64,000 nucleotides of DNA from Ruegeria spongiae (GCF_023502395.1 NZ_JAMFMB010000004.1:1-64000), one strand, 5' to 3'; positions 1 through 9,661 are shown, counted from the stretch's first letter. Numbers and translations are program-made. The notes: a model not told the origin generated them from the sequence alone.

Positions 1-339
1 CGCGACAGGTCCAGCCCTATTACGGCATTGGGATGAGCAACATGCCAAAGCTCGCTAACGCGGGCGCTGGCAGGAATGTGAGCGAGCGACGACCTGAATG
101 GGCACAAGGATCGCGCAGATCTGGGCTGGGAAAACCAGTGCTACCGGCAGAGCTGCAAAGCTCGCACGTCAGATATGGACCTGTCCCGCAGATCACCAAA
201 CCGGCTGGCTGCTTCTAGCAGCGCCGCAAAAGAGGCCTGAAAGAACACCGCCATCGATCACATGTCAAAACGGTCAGAAATCTCTTGCATCACCGGCGGC
301 AACCAAAGAAGCCGGTAGTGGTTTAGAAATTGCGCGTCT
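1..339. other. No recognisable gene
   Basis: Only short open frames without convincing ribosome binding sites or familiar protein motifs occur here. No tRNA-like cloverleaf or clear terminator was found. The stretch lies downstream of the minus-strand ankyrin/cytochrome gene and could hold the end of a gene outside the window or degraded sequence. Confidence 0.5.
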
Positions 340-1224
340 TCACTTGAGTGTCTCCAGATACGCAATAAGAGCCCAACGCGTTTCTTGATCAGTCACTTCA
401 ATACGATCATTGCTGGCTGCCATCATATTGCCGGGCATGGCCATCTTCGGGTCCGCGAGGAATGCATTTAGCCTGGCGATATCCCATACGCCGCCTTCTT
501 CACGCATCGCATTCGAATATGGAAACCCTTCAAAACCGGCCACAGGCCGACCAACAATCTCCCATAGCGAGGGGCCTTTGGCCGACTCGCCCGCTCTGAT
601 CGGGTGGCAAATTTTACATGTTTCAACCGCTTTGCGACCCATTTCTTCGTCTGCTTTTGAGATGTCAGCTTCTGTAGGTGATGGAGGCGGCTTCCAAACT
701 GTAACTTCCCCAAGCAAATCCACAACTGCGAAATGGTTCTTCTGCATTGCCAGATGAAGTGGCGGATCGCCAAATTTCGTGCGTGCCAACGGGTCAGCAC
801 CGTTATCAAGAAGAACCTGAACGATATCCGCGGCTCCAGAAAAGGCCGCTGTGTGCAGCGGAGTGCGTTTTTCACGCCCTCCTGCGATATTTGGGTCTGC
901 CTTGTTTGCAAGTAACAACTCCACGAGGCCAATCCGTTTTCGACCTGCCGCTACCATCAATGGTGTGCCGAGTGCAGTGTCGGCGTTGGGATCGGCGCCG
1001 CGCGCCAGTAATATACCAGCGGCTTCTTCATGCCCTGACATGAGTGCGAAATGAAGTGGGTGAGCAACGCCCGGTTCATCTACGGGTGCGCCCTTGTCCA
1101 GTAGGATGATCAGGGCTTCAACGTCTCCTGACCGAGCCGCATCTGCAACTTCGCCAGCATTTGATGCGGCCGTTGAGAGGATACAAAATGTCAATGCAAA
1201 CAGACTTGCAGCAAAATCTCTCAT
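340..1224 (-). CDS. Ankyrin-repeat/cytochrome c fusion protein
   Basis: A 294-residue protein. Residues 1-23 form a signal peptide. Residues about 25-172 hold four to five ankyrin repeats, recognisable by TPLHTAAFSG, ADIVQVLLDNGADP and similar units. Residues about 190-294 are a class I cytochrome c domain with the heme site CKICH (203-207), the GPSLWEIVGRPVA segment typical of c2-like cytochromes, and a likely axial Met263 in the MAMPGNM segment. I chose the ATG at 1224 because GGAGGG sits seven bases upstream; a 16-codon upstream extension lacks such a site. The protein should act in the periplasm, with the ankyrin part as a docking surface and the heme part carrying electrons; the partner is unknown. 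It stands alone, and the roughly 300 bases to the next gene hold nothing recognisable. Confidence 0.85.
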   Translation of the reverse strand: MRDFAASLFALTFCILSTAASNAGEVADAARSGDVEALIILLDKGAPVDEPGVAHPLHFALMSGHEEAAGILLARGADPNADTALGTPLMVAAGRKRIGLVELLLANKADPNIAGGREKRTPLHTAAFSGAADIVQVLLDNGADPLARTKFGDPPLHLAMQKNHFAVVDLLGEVTVWKPPPSPTEADISKADEEMGRKAVETCKICHPIRAGESAKGPSLWEIVGRPVAGFEGFPYSNAMREEGGVWDIARLNAFLADPKMAMPGNMMAASNDRIEVTDQETRWALIAYLETLK

Positions 1225-1522
1225 TGAGTTCCCTCCGCACTCGGCGATCAACTCGCTAGAACAGTAACACATTTCCTGCGTCAGTTCAGTATTTCGGAGT
1301 GGTATGCTATCGGCTCATGGCTGACCTTGGGCGAAATTAGGACCGTCTATGCGGGCCCCTGAAAGAGGCTCTGTCATGCCAGGCATCTTCGTGTCAGAGC
1401 GGTGGGATTCATGACTTTGCGCTTTTGGTCAGTCAGCGGATACTGTCGGGATGACAGGGCCACGCCTTCGGCAAGTGGTCCTTCAGGCTGGAATTGTGTT
1501 GTGGTTACATGGTGGAGACCTG

Positions 1523-3010
1523 ATGAAAAAATTTGCGCGACGTGCGTTCCTGGTGGGCGCGGGCGGTGTGGCGGGCTGGGTCGCGGCAGAGCGGTTCGGT
1601 GCAAAGCAGCCCGTTTATGCCGGGGCGAAACGGATTGTACCTGCTTCGGGTGAGGGGGTGCTCAACGATGCCAGCGGGTTGTCGGCGACCCCGATCCACA
1701 AACATATCGTCATTGGCGAAGACCCTGGCGACGCGCTGGTGCAGGCCGTCCGCGACGAGATGCGTGCAGCACAGCAGGACGGGCGCGCCTTCAATATCGG
1801 CGCGGCGCGGCACTCGATGGGCGGGCAGGCGATCCCGCGCGATGGCATTGCCGTCACATTTGACAACGGCTGGATCGAACCGGACATAGATGCTGGTGTC
1901 TTCCGCGTCCATGCCGGGGCACGCTGGTCGGATGTGATCGCGACGCTCGACCCGATTGGCTTTTCGCCCAAGGTCATGCAATCAAACAACGATTTCGGGG
2001 TAGCCGCGACCTATAGCGTCAATGCGCATGGCTGGCCGGTGCCTCTGGGTCCGATGGGCTCGACCGTCCGGTCGCTCAGGATGGTGCTGCCCTCGGGCGA
2101 TCTGGTCACCTGTTCGCGCAGCGAGAACGCCGATCTGTTTGGTCATGCGATGGGTGGCTATGGCCTGATCGGCGCGATTGTCGACATGGAGGTCGAGACG
2201 GAGCGCAACGCGCGGCTCTATCCGCTGTATGAGGTCATGCCTGCGGATGAATTCAGCAAGGCCTTCGAGGCAGCGCTTGCGGACCCTGAGGTCACAATGG
2301 CCTATGGTCGGCTGAACGTGCAACGCGCAGTGTTTTTCGAAGAGGCGCTGTTGGTGACCTACCGCAAGACGGATGATCAGCAGAACCTGCCGCCCGCTAC
2401 CGGGTCGGGTTGGATGGCACATGTTGCAAGCCGGATCTACCGCGCCCAGCTGGGCAGCGAACCGATGAAGGATTTCCGCTGGTGGAATGAAACAACCGTC
2501 GGCCCGAGCCTGAGCAGCGGCGACGTGACCCGCAACAGCCTGATCAACGAACCGGTGGTGACGCTGGATGACCGCAACCCGGACCGCACCGATATCCTGC
2601 ACGAGTATTTCGTGGGCTTTGACCGCTTCAATGATTTCCTGATCGCCTGCCGCGAGGTGATTCCGGCCTCGTATCAGGAATTTCTCAACGTCACTCTGCG
2701 ATATGTGGCGACCGACGCCGAAAGCACCTTGTCTTATGCGACGGTGCCGCGGATCGCTGCGGTCATGTCGTTCTCTCAGGAACTGACCGAGCGGGCCGAG
2801 GCCGACATGGCGCGGATGACCGAGGCGCTGATCGACCGGATCGTGGCCATTGGCGGCTGTTATTATCTGCCCTACCGCCCGCATGCGCGGCTTGACCAGC
2901 TGGTTGCGGCCTATCCGCAGGCGCTGGAATTTGCCGCCGGCAAACGCAACCTGGACCCCGATCTGGTCTTGCGGAACAACTTCTGGGACAGGTATCTGAG
3001 CAAGCTATGA
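1523..3010 (+). CDS. Tat-exported FAD-binding oxidoreductase
   Basis: A 495-residue protein starting at ATG 1523, ten bases after GGAG. The N-terminus KKFARRAFLVGAGG is a twin-arginine signal, so a folded flavoprotein is probably exported. An FAD-binding PCMH-type domain follows: the ARHSMGGQ segment near residue 100 carries a histidine where some relatives attach FAD covalently, and SVNAHGWPVPLGPMGSTV lies further on. The C-terminal part, with YYLPYRPHARLDQ and a final NNFWDRYL, resembles sugar-lactone/alditol oxidases. This supports an FAD-linked dehydrogenase or oxidase; the substrate is not evident. It is the first gene of a four-gene operon, overlapping the next gene by 4 bp (ATGA). Confidence 0.85.
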   Translation: MKKFARRAFLVGAGGVAGWVAAERFGAKQPVYAGAKRIVPASGEGVLNDASGLSATPIHKHIVIGEDPGDALVQAVRDEMRAAQQDGRAFNIGAARHSMGGQAIPRDGIAVTFDNGWIEPDIDAGVFRVHAGARWSDVIATLDPIGFSPKVMQSNNDFGVAATYSVNAHGWPVPLGPMGSTVRSLRMVLPSGDLVTCSRSENADLFGHAMGGYGLIGAIVDMEVETERNARLYPLYEVMPADEFSKAFEAALADPEVTMAYGRLNVQRAVFFEEALLVTYRKTDDQQNLPPATGSGWMAHVASRIYRAQLGSEPMKDFRWWNETTVGPSLSSGDVTRNSLINEPVVTLDDRNPDRTDILHEYFVGFDRFNDFLIACREVIPASYQEFLNVTLRYVATDAESTLSYATVPRIAAVMSFSQELTERAEADMARMTEALIDRIVAIGGCYYLPYRPHARLDQLVAAYPQALEFAAGKRNLDPDLVLRNNFWDRYLSKL

Positions 3011-3414
3011 GCACACTCCAGAAAATCGCGATTTTCTACTTCGTTGCGCTGATGATCGCGGCCTCGATCAACTATATCCCCGGTCTGACCGATGAAAACG
3101 GGCTGGCCTTCGGCATCTTCGCGCTCGACCTCTACGATGATGCGCTGCATGTGGCCTCGGCGCTCTGGGCACTGGTCGCAGGGCTGATGTCGCGCAATGC
3201 GGCACGGATGTTCCTGATCCTGTTTGGCGCGGCCTATCTGGGCGATGGCATTTTCGGTATTTTCACCGGGTACGGGTTTCTGGATATGGGCATCTTCACC
3301 AACGCCTCGCTGGGGATGGATCTGTCGCTTGGGCGCTTCCTGGCGAACCTGCCGCATCTGGCCCTTGGTGGCTTCGGGCTTTACGCGGGGTTGTTCATCG
3401 AGCGTCACGCATGA
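3007..3414 (+). CDS. Small integral membrane protein
   Basis: A 135-residue protein with about four hydrophobic segments (residues about 6-25, 50-65, 68-90 and 110-130). The ATG overlaps the stop of the FAD oxidoreductase gene and its own stop overlaps the next start, so translational coupling is likely. I do not recognise the family with confidence. Position suggests it could anchor the exported flavoprotein or pass electrons to the membrane, but no heme or metal motif is visible. Confidence 0.75.
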   Translation: MSTLQKIAIFYFVALMIAASINYIPGLTDENGLAFGIFALDLYDDALHVASALWALVAGLMSRNAARMFLILFGAAYLGDGIFGIFTGYGFLDMGIFTNASLGMDLSLGRFLANLPHLALGGFGLYAGLFIERHA

Positions 3415-4463
3415 GGTTCCTCTGGCGCTGGGCAGGGCGGCTGCTGCTGGTTCTCGCGCTGCTGGGCGTCGTGCTGGTGGCACCGGTTATCTATGTCGAG
3501 GCGCGCTGTCAGGGCGAGCCGGTCGCTCAGGATTATGTCGCGCTGCTGCCACCGGAACACCACCGGGCGGAATCGCGCACGTTCATGACCTATCCGGAAT
3601 GGCACATCGTTCACGCCTATGACGATTACGGCAAGGTGATCAGCACCGGCGATCCGCATCACTATAGCTATCTGCGCAGCATCGGGGCGTTCTGGTCCTC
3701 GCTCTGCTACTTGTCCGAAAGATCTGCCGCGCATGGCGGCATCGACGGGCCGACCAAGCAGATGGTCTATGTGATCGGATCGAGCTTTACGCTCGAATTG
3801 ATGCTGAAGGCCGCTTATGAGGAAACCATCGGGCGTGTGGCCACGATGATCCGGGGGGGTGAGAGGACCCAGACGGATGATCTGTCGGCGCAGCAGGCGG
3901 CGGGGTATGCCCGGTTCCTGCAGCAGATTCCGTGGTACAAATGGGATTTCCGCATGGATGCCGAGGCGTTGGACGCCGTGCAGGGTCAGGGGTTTCGCGA
4001 TAGCGAACGCAAGACGGCGCTTGGCCTCGAATACGCGGCAAAGGCGGCTTATGCGGATGTGATCGCTGCTGCCGTCGACGGGGTCGGGGCGGATGAACTG
4101 ACCCTGCGGATGGTGGTGGACGGAACCGATCCGATTGGCCTTGCATCTTATGACGGTGTTGAGCTTGTCGAAAGGCATAGCGAGGGTTTTGTCATCGAAA
4201 CACCGCGCTATCGCGCGCTCACCACCCTTCTGGTCGAGATGGCGGGGGATGGCATCGACTTCGTCGAGATCGCCGGCAATGACGATATCCTGTTCACCGC
4301 GATTTCTTCAAAGGCGGGGCAGCCCGACGCGCTCTACAGCTTTGCCCGGCAGGGCTATGGGGATTACCGCCATCTGATCGTGGTAAAGGTCGCGGATCTG
4401 GCCGAAACGCTGCGGCAGTTGGACAGCGCTGGTCTGCAACTGGAACATATCCATGACTATTAG
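3411..4463 (+). CDS. Membrane-anchored protein of unknown function
   Basis: A 350-residue protein. One N-terminal hydrophobic segment (about residues 8-30) is followed by a long, probably periplasmic, domain. Distinctive stretches are FMTYPEWHIVHAYDDYGKV (about 58-76) and QIPWYKWDFRMD (about 172-183), rich in aromatic residues and His/Asp/Tyr. No known catalytic motif is recognised. It overlaps the upstream gene by 4 bp and the downstream gene by 11 bp, so it is part of the same transcript as the exported FAD oxidoreductase, and a joint role is likely. Confidence 0.75.
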   Translation: MRFLWRWAGRLLLVLALLGVVLVAPVIYVEARCQGEPVAQDYVALLPPEHHRAESRTFMTYPEWHIVHAYDDYGKVISTGDPHHYSYLRSIGAFWSSLCYLSERSAAHGGIDGPTKQMVYVIGSSFTLELMLKAAYEETIGRVATMIRGGERTQTDDLSAQQAAGYARFLQQIPWYKWDFRMDAEALDAVQGQGFRDSERKTALGLEYAAKAAYADVIAAAVDGVGADELTLRMVVDGTDPIGLASYDGVELVERHSEGFVIETPRYRALTTLLVEMAGDGIDFVEIAGNDDILFTAISSKAGQPDALYSFARQGYGDYRHLIVVKVADLAETLRQLDSAGLQLEHIHDY

Positions 4464-4764
4464 GCAGGTTCTGCTTGCCCTGCCGCTGCTCGTTTTGGGC
4501 TGGCTGTTGACGCTGGTGGCGGTCAGCCTGATGACAGATGCGGCCCCGGCTTATGTGGTTGTGCTGCCGTCTTCGGATTTCGTGGACAGGCTGGATCCGG
4601 ACATGTCTGTGCTTGCGGCAGGGCCGGTCACCGTGACGCTTGCCGCAGAAGATCCGCGCGCGGCGATGCGGCTTTACCGGGCCGGGGCGCGACTGGTGTT
4701 GCCTGCGGGCCTGCCGGGCTGTCTGCCGCTGCCCAAACAAGCGCTGAAACAAGGCCGGGGTTAG
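4453..4764 (+). CDS. Small membrane-anchored hypothetical protein
   Basis: A 103-residue protein with an N-terminal transmembrane segment (about residues 5-27) and a short soluble tail ending in LVLPAGLPGCLPLPKQ. It overlaps the preceding gene by 11 bp and is the last gene of the FAD oxidoreductase operon. Its stop overlaps the end of the convergent EamA transporter gene. No family is recognised; the reading frame is supported mainly by operon position and the plausible membrane topology. Confidence 0.6.
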   Translation: MTIRQVLLALPLLVLGWLLTLVAVSLMTDAAPAYVVVLPSSDFVDRLDPDMSVLAAGPVTVTLAAEDPRAAMRLYRAGARLVLPAGLPGCLPLPKQALKQGRG

Positions 4765-5696
4765 GCGGGGCGCTGGCCGCCCTGCGCCAGAACGACCCCA
4801 AGTGCCACGATGCCCGCGCCCAACGCCTGCAACCAATTCCACCCGGCCCCCAGAACCACCATGATGATCATCACGTAAAAGGGCGCGGTGTTGATGTGGA
4901 AGGACGCAACCGTTACGCCCAATTTGCTGATCGAGGCGACGAACAACACTTGGCTTAGCCCCAACGCAAGGCAGGCATAGATCAGCAGCATGCCGATCTG
5001 GCTGGTGTCGACCGGACCAAGCGGCATCAGATCATGGCCAACGGCAAAGCCGGTCAGGCAGATCACCGACATCGCGATCAACCCCCCGGCAAGCGTGATC
5101 GTGCCACGCCCGATGGTGGACAGGTTCGGGAAATCGCGTGCGGTCGCCATGCCGGCCCAGGTAAAAAGAACGGTTGCAATCACAACGCAGGCGGCACCGA
5201 CCCCGATCTGGCTGGGTTCCAGCGCGCTGGTCGCAACCACCCCGCCGGTGATCGAGGCCGCAACCCCAAGCGCAAAGCGCCAGCTCATCCGCCTGGTCTT
5301 TGCAAAAAGCTCCAGCACCGCGCCAACCAGCGGCGCGCAGGACGCGATCAGCGCAACGGTGACCGGGTCGGTCAGAGATTGCGCCAGCAACATCAGATAG
5401 GTCCCGGCGCCAAAGCCGATGCCTCCGACCCAGCAGGCGCGCGTCCAGTTGGCGCCCAGAACCTGCCGATGGCCGTCCATCCAGAGCCAGATCGCAATCA
5501 TGAGCGACACCGCGACCGCGAAGCGCGCAGTGATCAGGGTCAGCGGTGGCCATGTCTGCAGCAGAACCTCGGCTGCGGGAAACCCCGCCGCCCACATCAT
5601 CATCGATGACATGCCCAGCAGGTTGCCGTTCAGCGCAATGCTGCGCCCGCCGTAGCCAGCACCATGGCCACGGACGGGATCGGGTCCGAGAGGCAT
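4761..5696 (-). CDS. EamA/DMT-family transporter
   Basis: A 311-residue inner-membrane protein with about ten hydrophobic helices arranged as two EamA repeats, the usual size for drug/metabolite transporters. Typical features are the N-terminal helix with AAGFPAAEVLL, a mid-protein GAVLELFAKTRRMSW linker, and a final repeat containing TAPFYVMIIMVVLGAGWNWLQALGAGIVALGVV. The start at 5696 follows AGGA at a usable distance; a later ATG in the first helix is possible. Substrate unknown. The gene is convergent with the FAD oxidoreductase operon and divergent from hyi. Confidence 0.85.
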   Translation of the reverse strand: MPLGPDPVRGHGAGYGGRSIALNGNLLGMSSMMMWAAGFPAAEVLLQTWPPLTLITARFAVAVSLMIAIWLWMDGHRQVLGANWTRACWVGGIGFGAGTYLMLLAQSLTDPVTVALIASCAPLVGAVLELFAKTRRMSWRFALGVAASITGGVVATSALEPSQIGVGAACVVIATVLFTWAGMATARDFPNLSTIGRGTITLAGGLIAMSVICLTGFAVGHDLMPLGPVDTSQIGMLLIYACLALGLSQVLFVASISKLGVTVASFHINTAPFYVMIIMVVLGAGWNWLQALGAGIVALGVVLAQGGQRPA

Positions 5697-5868
5697 TCCG
5701 CGATCCTGTTGAATGTGTGAAGACCCGGGCCGAATCGCCCTGTCCCGAACATCTCAGATCATCCCGCGCCCCCGATCTGGTCTGAATTCGACAATTGGTC
5801 GTTTTTGATCGTTTGGGTCTTGCCGCGTGACCGGTTTGGCGGTTTTGTCTGTCGGACAAAGAGGTCCC

Positions 5869-6627
5869 ATGCCCCGATTTGCCGCCAATATCAGCCATTT
5901 GTTCCGGGAACTGCCCTATGCCGAGCGGTTTCGCGCGGCGGCGCGGGCGGGGTTCGAAGGGGTCGAGGTTCTTTACCCCTACGAACACCCCGCCAAAGAA
6001 ACCCATCGCGGGCTGCTGGCCAACGGGCTTGACCTGATTCTGATCAATGCACCACCCCCTAACTACGCCGGCGGCACGCCGGGCTATGCCGCCATTCCCG
6101 GCGGCGAAGAGCGGTTTCGCTCCGACATGCGGCGCATGCTGCGCTTTGTTGGTGAGATCAGGCCGGGCCTCATTCACGTCATGGCCGGGTATGATCCGGG
6201 GTCGGGGGCGTTCGAGACATTTGTGCAGAACCTGCAATGGCTTGCTGATCAGGCCCCGGCGCAACGCTTCACCATCGAGCCGCTGAACCCGGTGGCGCAG
6301 CCGGGGTATTTCCTGAACGATTACCAGCTGGCGACCGATATCCTGACGGCGGTCGCGCGGGACAATGTGGGGCTGCAATATGACAGCTATCACGCGCAGA
6401 TGATCCATGGGGATGCGGCGGGTATCTGGGAACGTTTTGGCGCGGGGGCGTTTCACGCCCAGATTGGCGCCGTCCCCGATCGCAGCGAACCCGCGCCGGG
6501 TCTGATTGATTTCCCGGCGCTGTTCGCAGCTATAGACGCCAGTGGCTATTCCGGCTGGGTCAGTGCCGAATACACACCCTCGCGCGCCAATACCGCCGAC
6601 ACACTGGATTGGATGTCATGGAAGTGA
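5869..6627 (+). CDS. hyi: Hydroxypyruvate isomerase
   Basis: A 252-residue TIM-barrel protein of the hydroxypyruvate isomerase family, interconverting hydroxypyruvate and tartronate semialdehyde in glyoxylate metabolism. The start MPRFAANISHLFRELPYAERF is characteristic. Metal/catalytic residues appear in FTIEPLN, in LQYDSYHAQ and in the C-terminal SAEYTPS. I chose ATG 5869 because AGAGG lies just upstream and the family normally begins there; a 14-codon extension is unlikely. The upstream 170 bases separate it from the divergent EamA transporter. Confidence 0.9.
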   Translation: MPRFAANISHLFRELPYAERFRAAARAGFEGVEVLYPYEHPAKETHRGLLANGLDLILINAPPPNYAGGTPGYAAIPGGEERFRSDMRRMLRFVGEIRPGLIHVMAGYDPGSGAFETFVQNLQWLADQAPAQRFTIEPLNPVAQPGYFLNDYQLATDILTAVARDNVGLQYDSYHAQMIHGDAAGIWERFGAGAFHAQIGAVPDRSEPAPGLIDFPALFAAIDASGYSGWVSAEYTPSRANTADTLDWMSWK

Positions 6628-6634
6628 ACCCGTC

Positions 6635-6859
6635 ATGATCCCGCCCCGCTTTGCCCATCCGGTGTTCTGCCTGATCACATCGGGGCTGATGTCCTGCATC
6701 GTGACCTGTGTGGCCACGATCAAGGCCATCGGTCTGGGGCCGCAGACCTTCGGCGACTGGATGGCAGCGTGGAGCCTGAGCTGGCCGATTGCCTTTGTCA
6801 TCATCCTGATCGCCGGGCCGCGTATCCGGCGATGGGTGGACAGCAAGACGCGCCGATGA
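6635..6859 (+). CDS. DUF2798 family membrane protein
   Basis: A 74-residue protein with two hydrophobic helices (about 9-30 and 42-62) separated by a short loop with WMAAWSLSWPIAF, the layout of DUF2798 proteins. It begins at ATG 6635, eight bases after the hyi stop, so it is probably cotranscribed with hyi. Function unknown. It ends three bases before the convergent polA gene. Confidence 0.75.
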   Translation: MIPPRFAHPVFCLITSGLMSCIVTCVATIKAIGLGPQTFGDWMAAWSLSWPIAFVIILIAGPRIRRWVDSKTRR

Positions 6860-6862
6860 GCC

Positions 6863-9661
6863 TCAGTGTGCCTCGGCCCAGTTCGCGCCTTTGCCCGCAT
6901 CCACCACAAGCCGCACATCCAGCTTGACGGCGGGGTCTGATGCACCCTCCATCACATCGCGGGCCGCTTCGATGGTTGCGTCCACCGCGTCCTCAGAAAC
7001 TTCGAACAGCAGTTCGTCATGCACTTGCAACAGCATTTTTGCAGGCAAGTCGGCGATTGCCGCAGGCATCCGCACCATTGCGCGGCGAATTACATCGGCG
7101 GCGGTCCCCTGGATCGGCGCGTTGATGGCGGCGCGCTTGGCAAAGCCTGCATGCGGGCCTTTGGCATTGATCTCGGTTGTGTGGATCTTGCGGCCAAAGA
7201 GGGTCTGTACATAGCCATGTTCCTTGGCGAAACTGACCGTGTCGTCCATATAGGTGCGGATGCCGGGGAAACGTTCGAAATAGCGGTCGATGAAGCCCTG
7301 CGCCTCGGCTCGCGGAATACGCAGGTTGCGCGCCAGACCAAAGCCGGAAATGCCATAAATCACCCCGAAATTGATCGCCTTGGCCTGACGGCGGATGTCC
7401 GGCGTCATCTCATCGAGCGGCACGTCGAACATCTCGGAGGCGGTCATGGCGTGGATGTCCAGCCCGTCGGCAAAAGCCTGTTTCAGCGCGTCGATCCCGG
7501 CGATATGGGCCAGAATGCGCAGTTCGATCTGGGAATAGTCGAGCGACAGCAGCACATTGCCCGGCTCTGCCACAAAGGCCTCGCGGATGCGGCGGCCTTC
7601 TTCGGTACGCACGGGGATGTTCTGCAGGTTCGGATCGGTCGAGGCCAGACGCCCCGTGTTGGCCCCGGTGATCGAATAGGACGTATGCACGCGGCCCGTA
7701 TCGGGATTGATATGCGTCTGCAGCGCATCGGTATAGGTTGATTTCAGCTTGCTCAACTGCCGCCAGTCCAGCACCCGGCGCGGCAATTCGTGCTCGGTGG
7801 CCAGATCTTCGAGAATATCCGCGCCGGTCGAGTATTTTCCGGTCTTGCCGCGCTTACCGCCGGGCAGCGACATCTTGTCGAACAGGATCTCGCCCAATTG
7901 CGCCGGTGAGCCGACATTGAAGGTCTCGCCCGCCAGGTCGTGTATCTCGGCCTCAAGCCCCGCCATCTTCTGGGCGAAGGCGTTGGACATGCGGCTCAGG
8001 GTCTCTCGGTCGACCTTGATGCCGTGCATCTCCATCTCGGTCAGGACCGGCACCAGCGGGCGTTCAAGCGTTTCGTAAACGGTCGTCACCTGCACCTGAT
8101 GCAATTGCGGTTTGAAATGCTGCCAGAGGCGCAGGGTGATATCGGCGTCCTCAGCCGCATAAGCCGTGGCGTCGTCGATCGGGACCTTGTCGAAGGTAAT
8201 CGCCGATTTTCCCGATCCCAGCAACGGTTTGATCGGGATCGGCGTGTGGTCGAGATAGCGCTCGCTGAGCGTATCCATGCCATGCCCGTGCTCACCGCCA
8301 TGCATCGCGTAGGACATCAGCATCGTGTCGTCGATAGGGGCAACAGCCACGCCATATCGGGCAAAGATCTTGGCATCATATTTCATGTTCTGCCCGATCT
8401 TGAGGATCGACGGGTCCTCAAGAACCGGCTTCAGCAGCGCCAGCGCTTCTTCGAGTGGCATCTGCCCCTCGGCCAACTCGTCCGAGCCGAACAGGTCATC
8501 GGTGGCACTGGCACGGTGGGTCAATGGGATGTAACAGGCCGTGCCCGGTTCGACACAGAGCGAAATGCCCACCAGACCAGCGATCATTTCGTTCAGTCCG
8601 GTGGTCTCGGTATCCACCGCGACCCAGCCGCGTTCCCGGATCTGGCCGAGCCAGGGCTGCAGCGCCTCGGCGTCGCGCACGCATTCATAGTTCGAGGCAT
8701 CGAAGGGGATGTCTTCCTGCGGTTCGGCCTCGGACTTGGCGGGTGCGTCCTTGATGGTCGGTGCCTCGACCCCCAGTTGGTCGGCGATGCGTTTGGTGAG
8801 GGTGCGAAACTCCATCTCGGCCAGAAACGCCATCAGCGCCTCGGGCTCGGGGTCTTTGACCACGAGATCGTCGAGGGTGAAATCCAGCGGCGTGGCCTCG
8901 TCCAATTGCACCAGTTTCTTCGAAAGCTCGATCTGCTCGCGCTTTTCCAGCAGGGTCTGGCGGCGTTTGGGCTGCTTGATCTCTTCGGCCCGGTCCAGCA
9001 GGGTTTCCAGATCGCCATATTCGTTGATCAGAAGCGCGGCAGTCTTCACGCCGATCCCCGGCGCGCCCGGCACATTGTCGACGCTGTCGCCCGCCAGCGC
9101 CTGCACATCGACGACGCGCTCCGGCCCGACGCCGAATTTCTCGAACACGCCATCGCGGTCGATCCGGCGGTTCTTCATGGCGTCGAACATCTCGACGCCG
9201 TCACCCACCAGCTGCATCAGGTCCTTGTCGGAACTCACGATGGTGACCTGGCCACCGGCATCGCGTGCCTGAACGGCCAATGTGGCGATGATGTCGTCGG
9301 CCTCGAACCCTTCGAGTTCCTTGCAGGCGATGTTGAAGGCCTGCGTCGCCTGGCGGGTCAGGGGCATCTGCGGGCGCAGATCCTCGGGCATCGCCTCGCG
9401 GTTGGCCTTGTAGAGATCATAGAGGTCATTGCGGAACGTGTGCGAACCCTTGTCGAAGATCACCGCAACATGGGTCGGCGCATCGGGACCTGCGTTATCC
9501 TCGACATATTTCTGCAGCATGTTGCAAAAGCCCGCGACCGCCCCGATCGGCAACCCGTCGGACTTGCGCGTCAGCGGCGGCAGCGCGTGATAGGCGCGAA
9601 AGATGAAGGCCGAGCCGTCGATCAGGTGAAGGTGGCAGCCTTTGCCAAAGTTGGAGGTCAT
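6863..9661 (-). CDS. polA: DNA polymerase I
   Basis: A 932-residue three-domain DNA polymerase I. The 5'-3' nuclease domain (about 1-300) has IDGSAFIFRAYHALPP, SSDKDLMQL and GDSVDNVPGAPGIG. The 3'-5' exonuclease domain (about 330-530) keeps its acidic residues in VAVDTETTG, GQNMKYDAKIF and AAEDADITLRL, so proofreading should be intact. The polymerase domain (about 540-932) has SLDYSQIELR, the finger helix RRQAKAINFGVIYG and the palm motif VHDELLFEV. Role: Okazaki fragment maturation and repair synthesis. The start at 9661 is preceded by AAGGG. The gene is complete and ordinary. Confidence 0.98.
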   Translation of the reverse strand: MTSNFGKGCHLHLIDGSAFIFRAYHALPPLTRKSDGLPIGAVAGFCNMLQKYVEDNAGPDAPTHVAVIFDKGSHTFRNDLYDLYKANREAMPEDLRPQMPLTRQATQAFNIACKELEGFEADDIIATLAVQARDAGGQVTIVSSDKDLMQLVGDGVEMFDAMKNRRIDRDGVFEKFGVGPERVVDVQALAGDSVDNVPGAPGIGVKTAALLINEYGDLETLLDRAEEIKQPKRRQTLLEKREQIELSKKLVQLDEATPLDFTLDDLVVKDPEPEALMAFLAEMEFRTLTKRIADQLGVEAPTIKDAPAKSEAEPQEDIPFDASNYECVRDAEALQPWLGQIRERGWVAVDTETTGLNEMIAGLVGISLCVEPGTACYIPLTHRASATDDLFGSDELAEGQMPLEEALALLKPVLEDPSILKIGQNMKYDAKIFARYGVAVAPIDDTMLMSYAMHGGEHGHGMDTLSERYLDHTPIPIKPLLGSGKSAITFDKVPIDDATAYAAEDADITLRLWQHFKPQLHQVQVTTVYETLERPLVPVLTEMEMHGIKVDRETLSRMSNAFAQKMAGLEAEIHDLAGETFNVGSPAQLGEILFDKMSLPGGKRGKTGKYSTGADILEDLATEHELPRRVLDWRQLSKLKSTYTDALQTHINPDTGRVHTSYSITGANTGRLASTDPNLQNIPVRTEEGRRIREAFVAEPGNVLLSLDYSQIELRILAHIAGIDALKQAFADGLDIHAMTASEMFDVPLDEMTPDIRRQAKAINFGVIYGISGFGLARNLRIPRAEAQGFIDRYFERFPGIRTYMDDTVSFAKEHGYVQTLFGRKIHTTEINAKGPHAGFAKRAAINAPIQGTAADVIRRAMVRMPAAIADLPAKMLLQVHDELLFEVSEDAVDATIEAARDVMEGASDPAVKLDVRLVVDAGKGANWAEAH

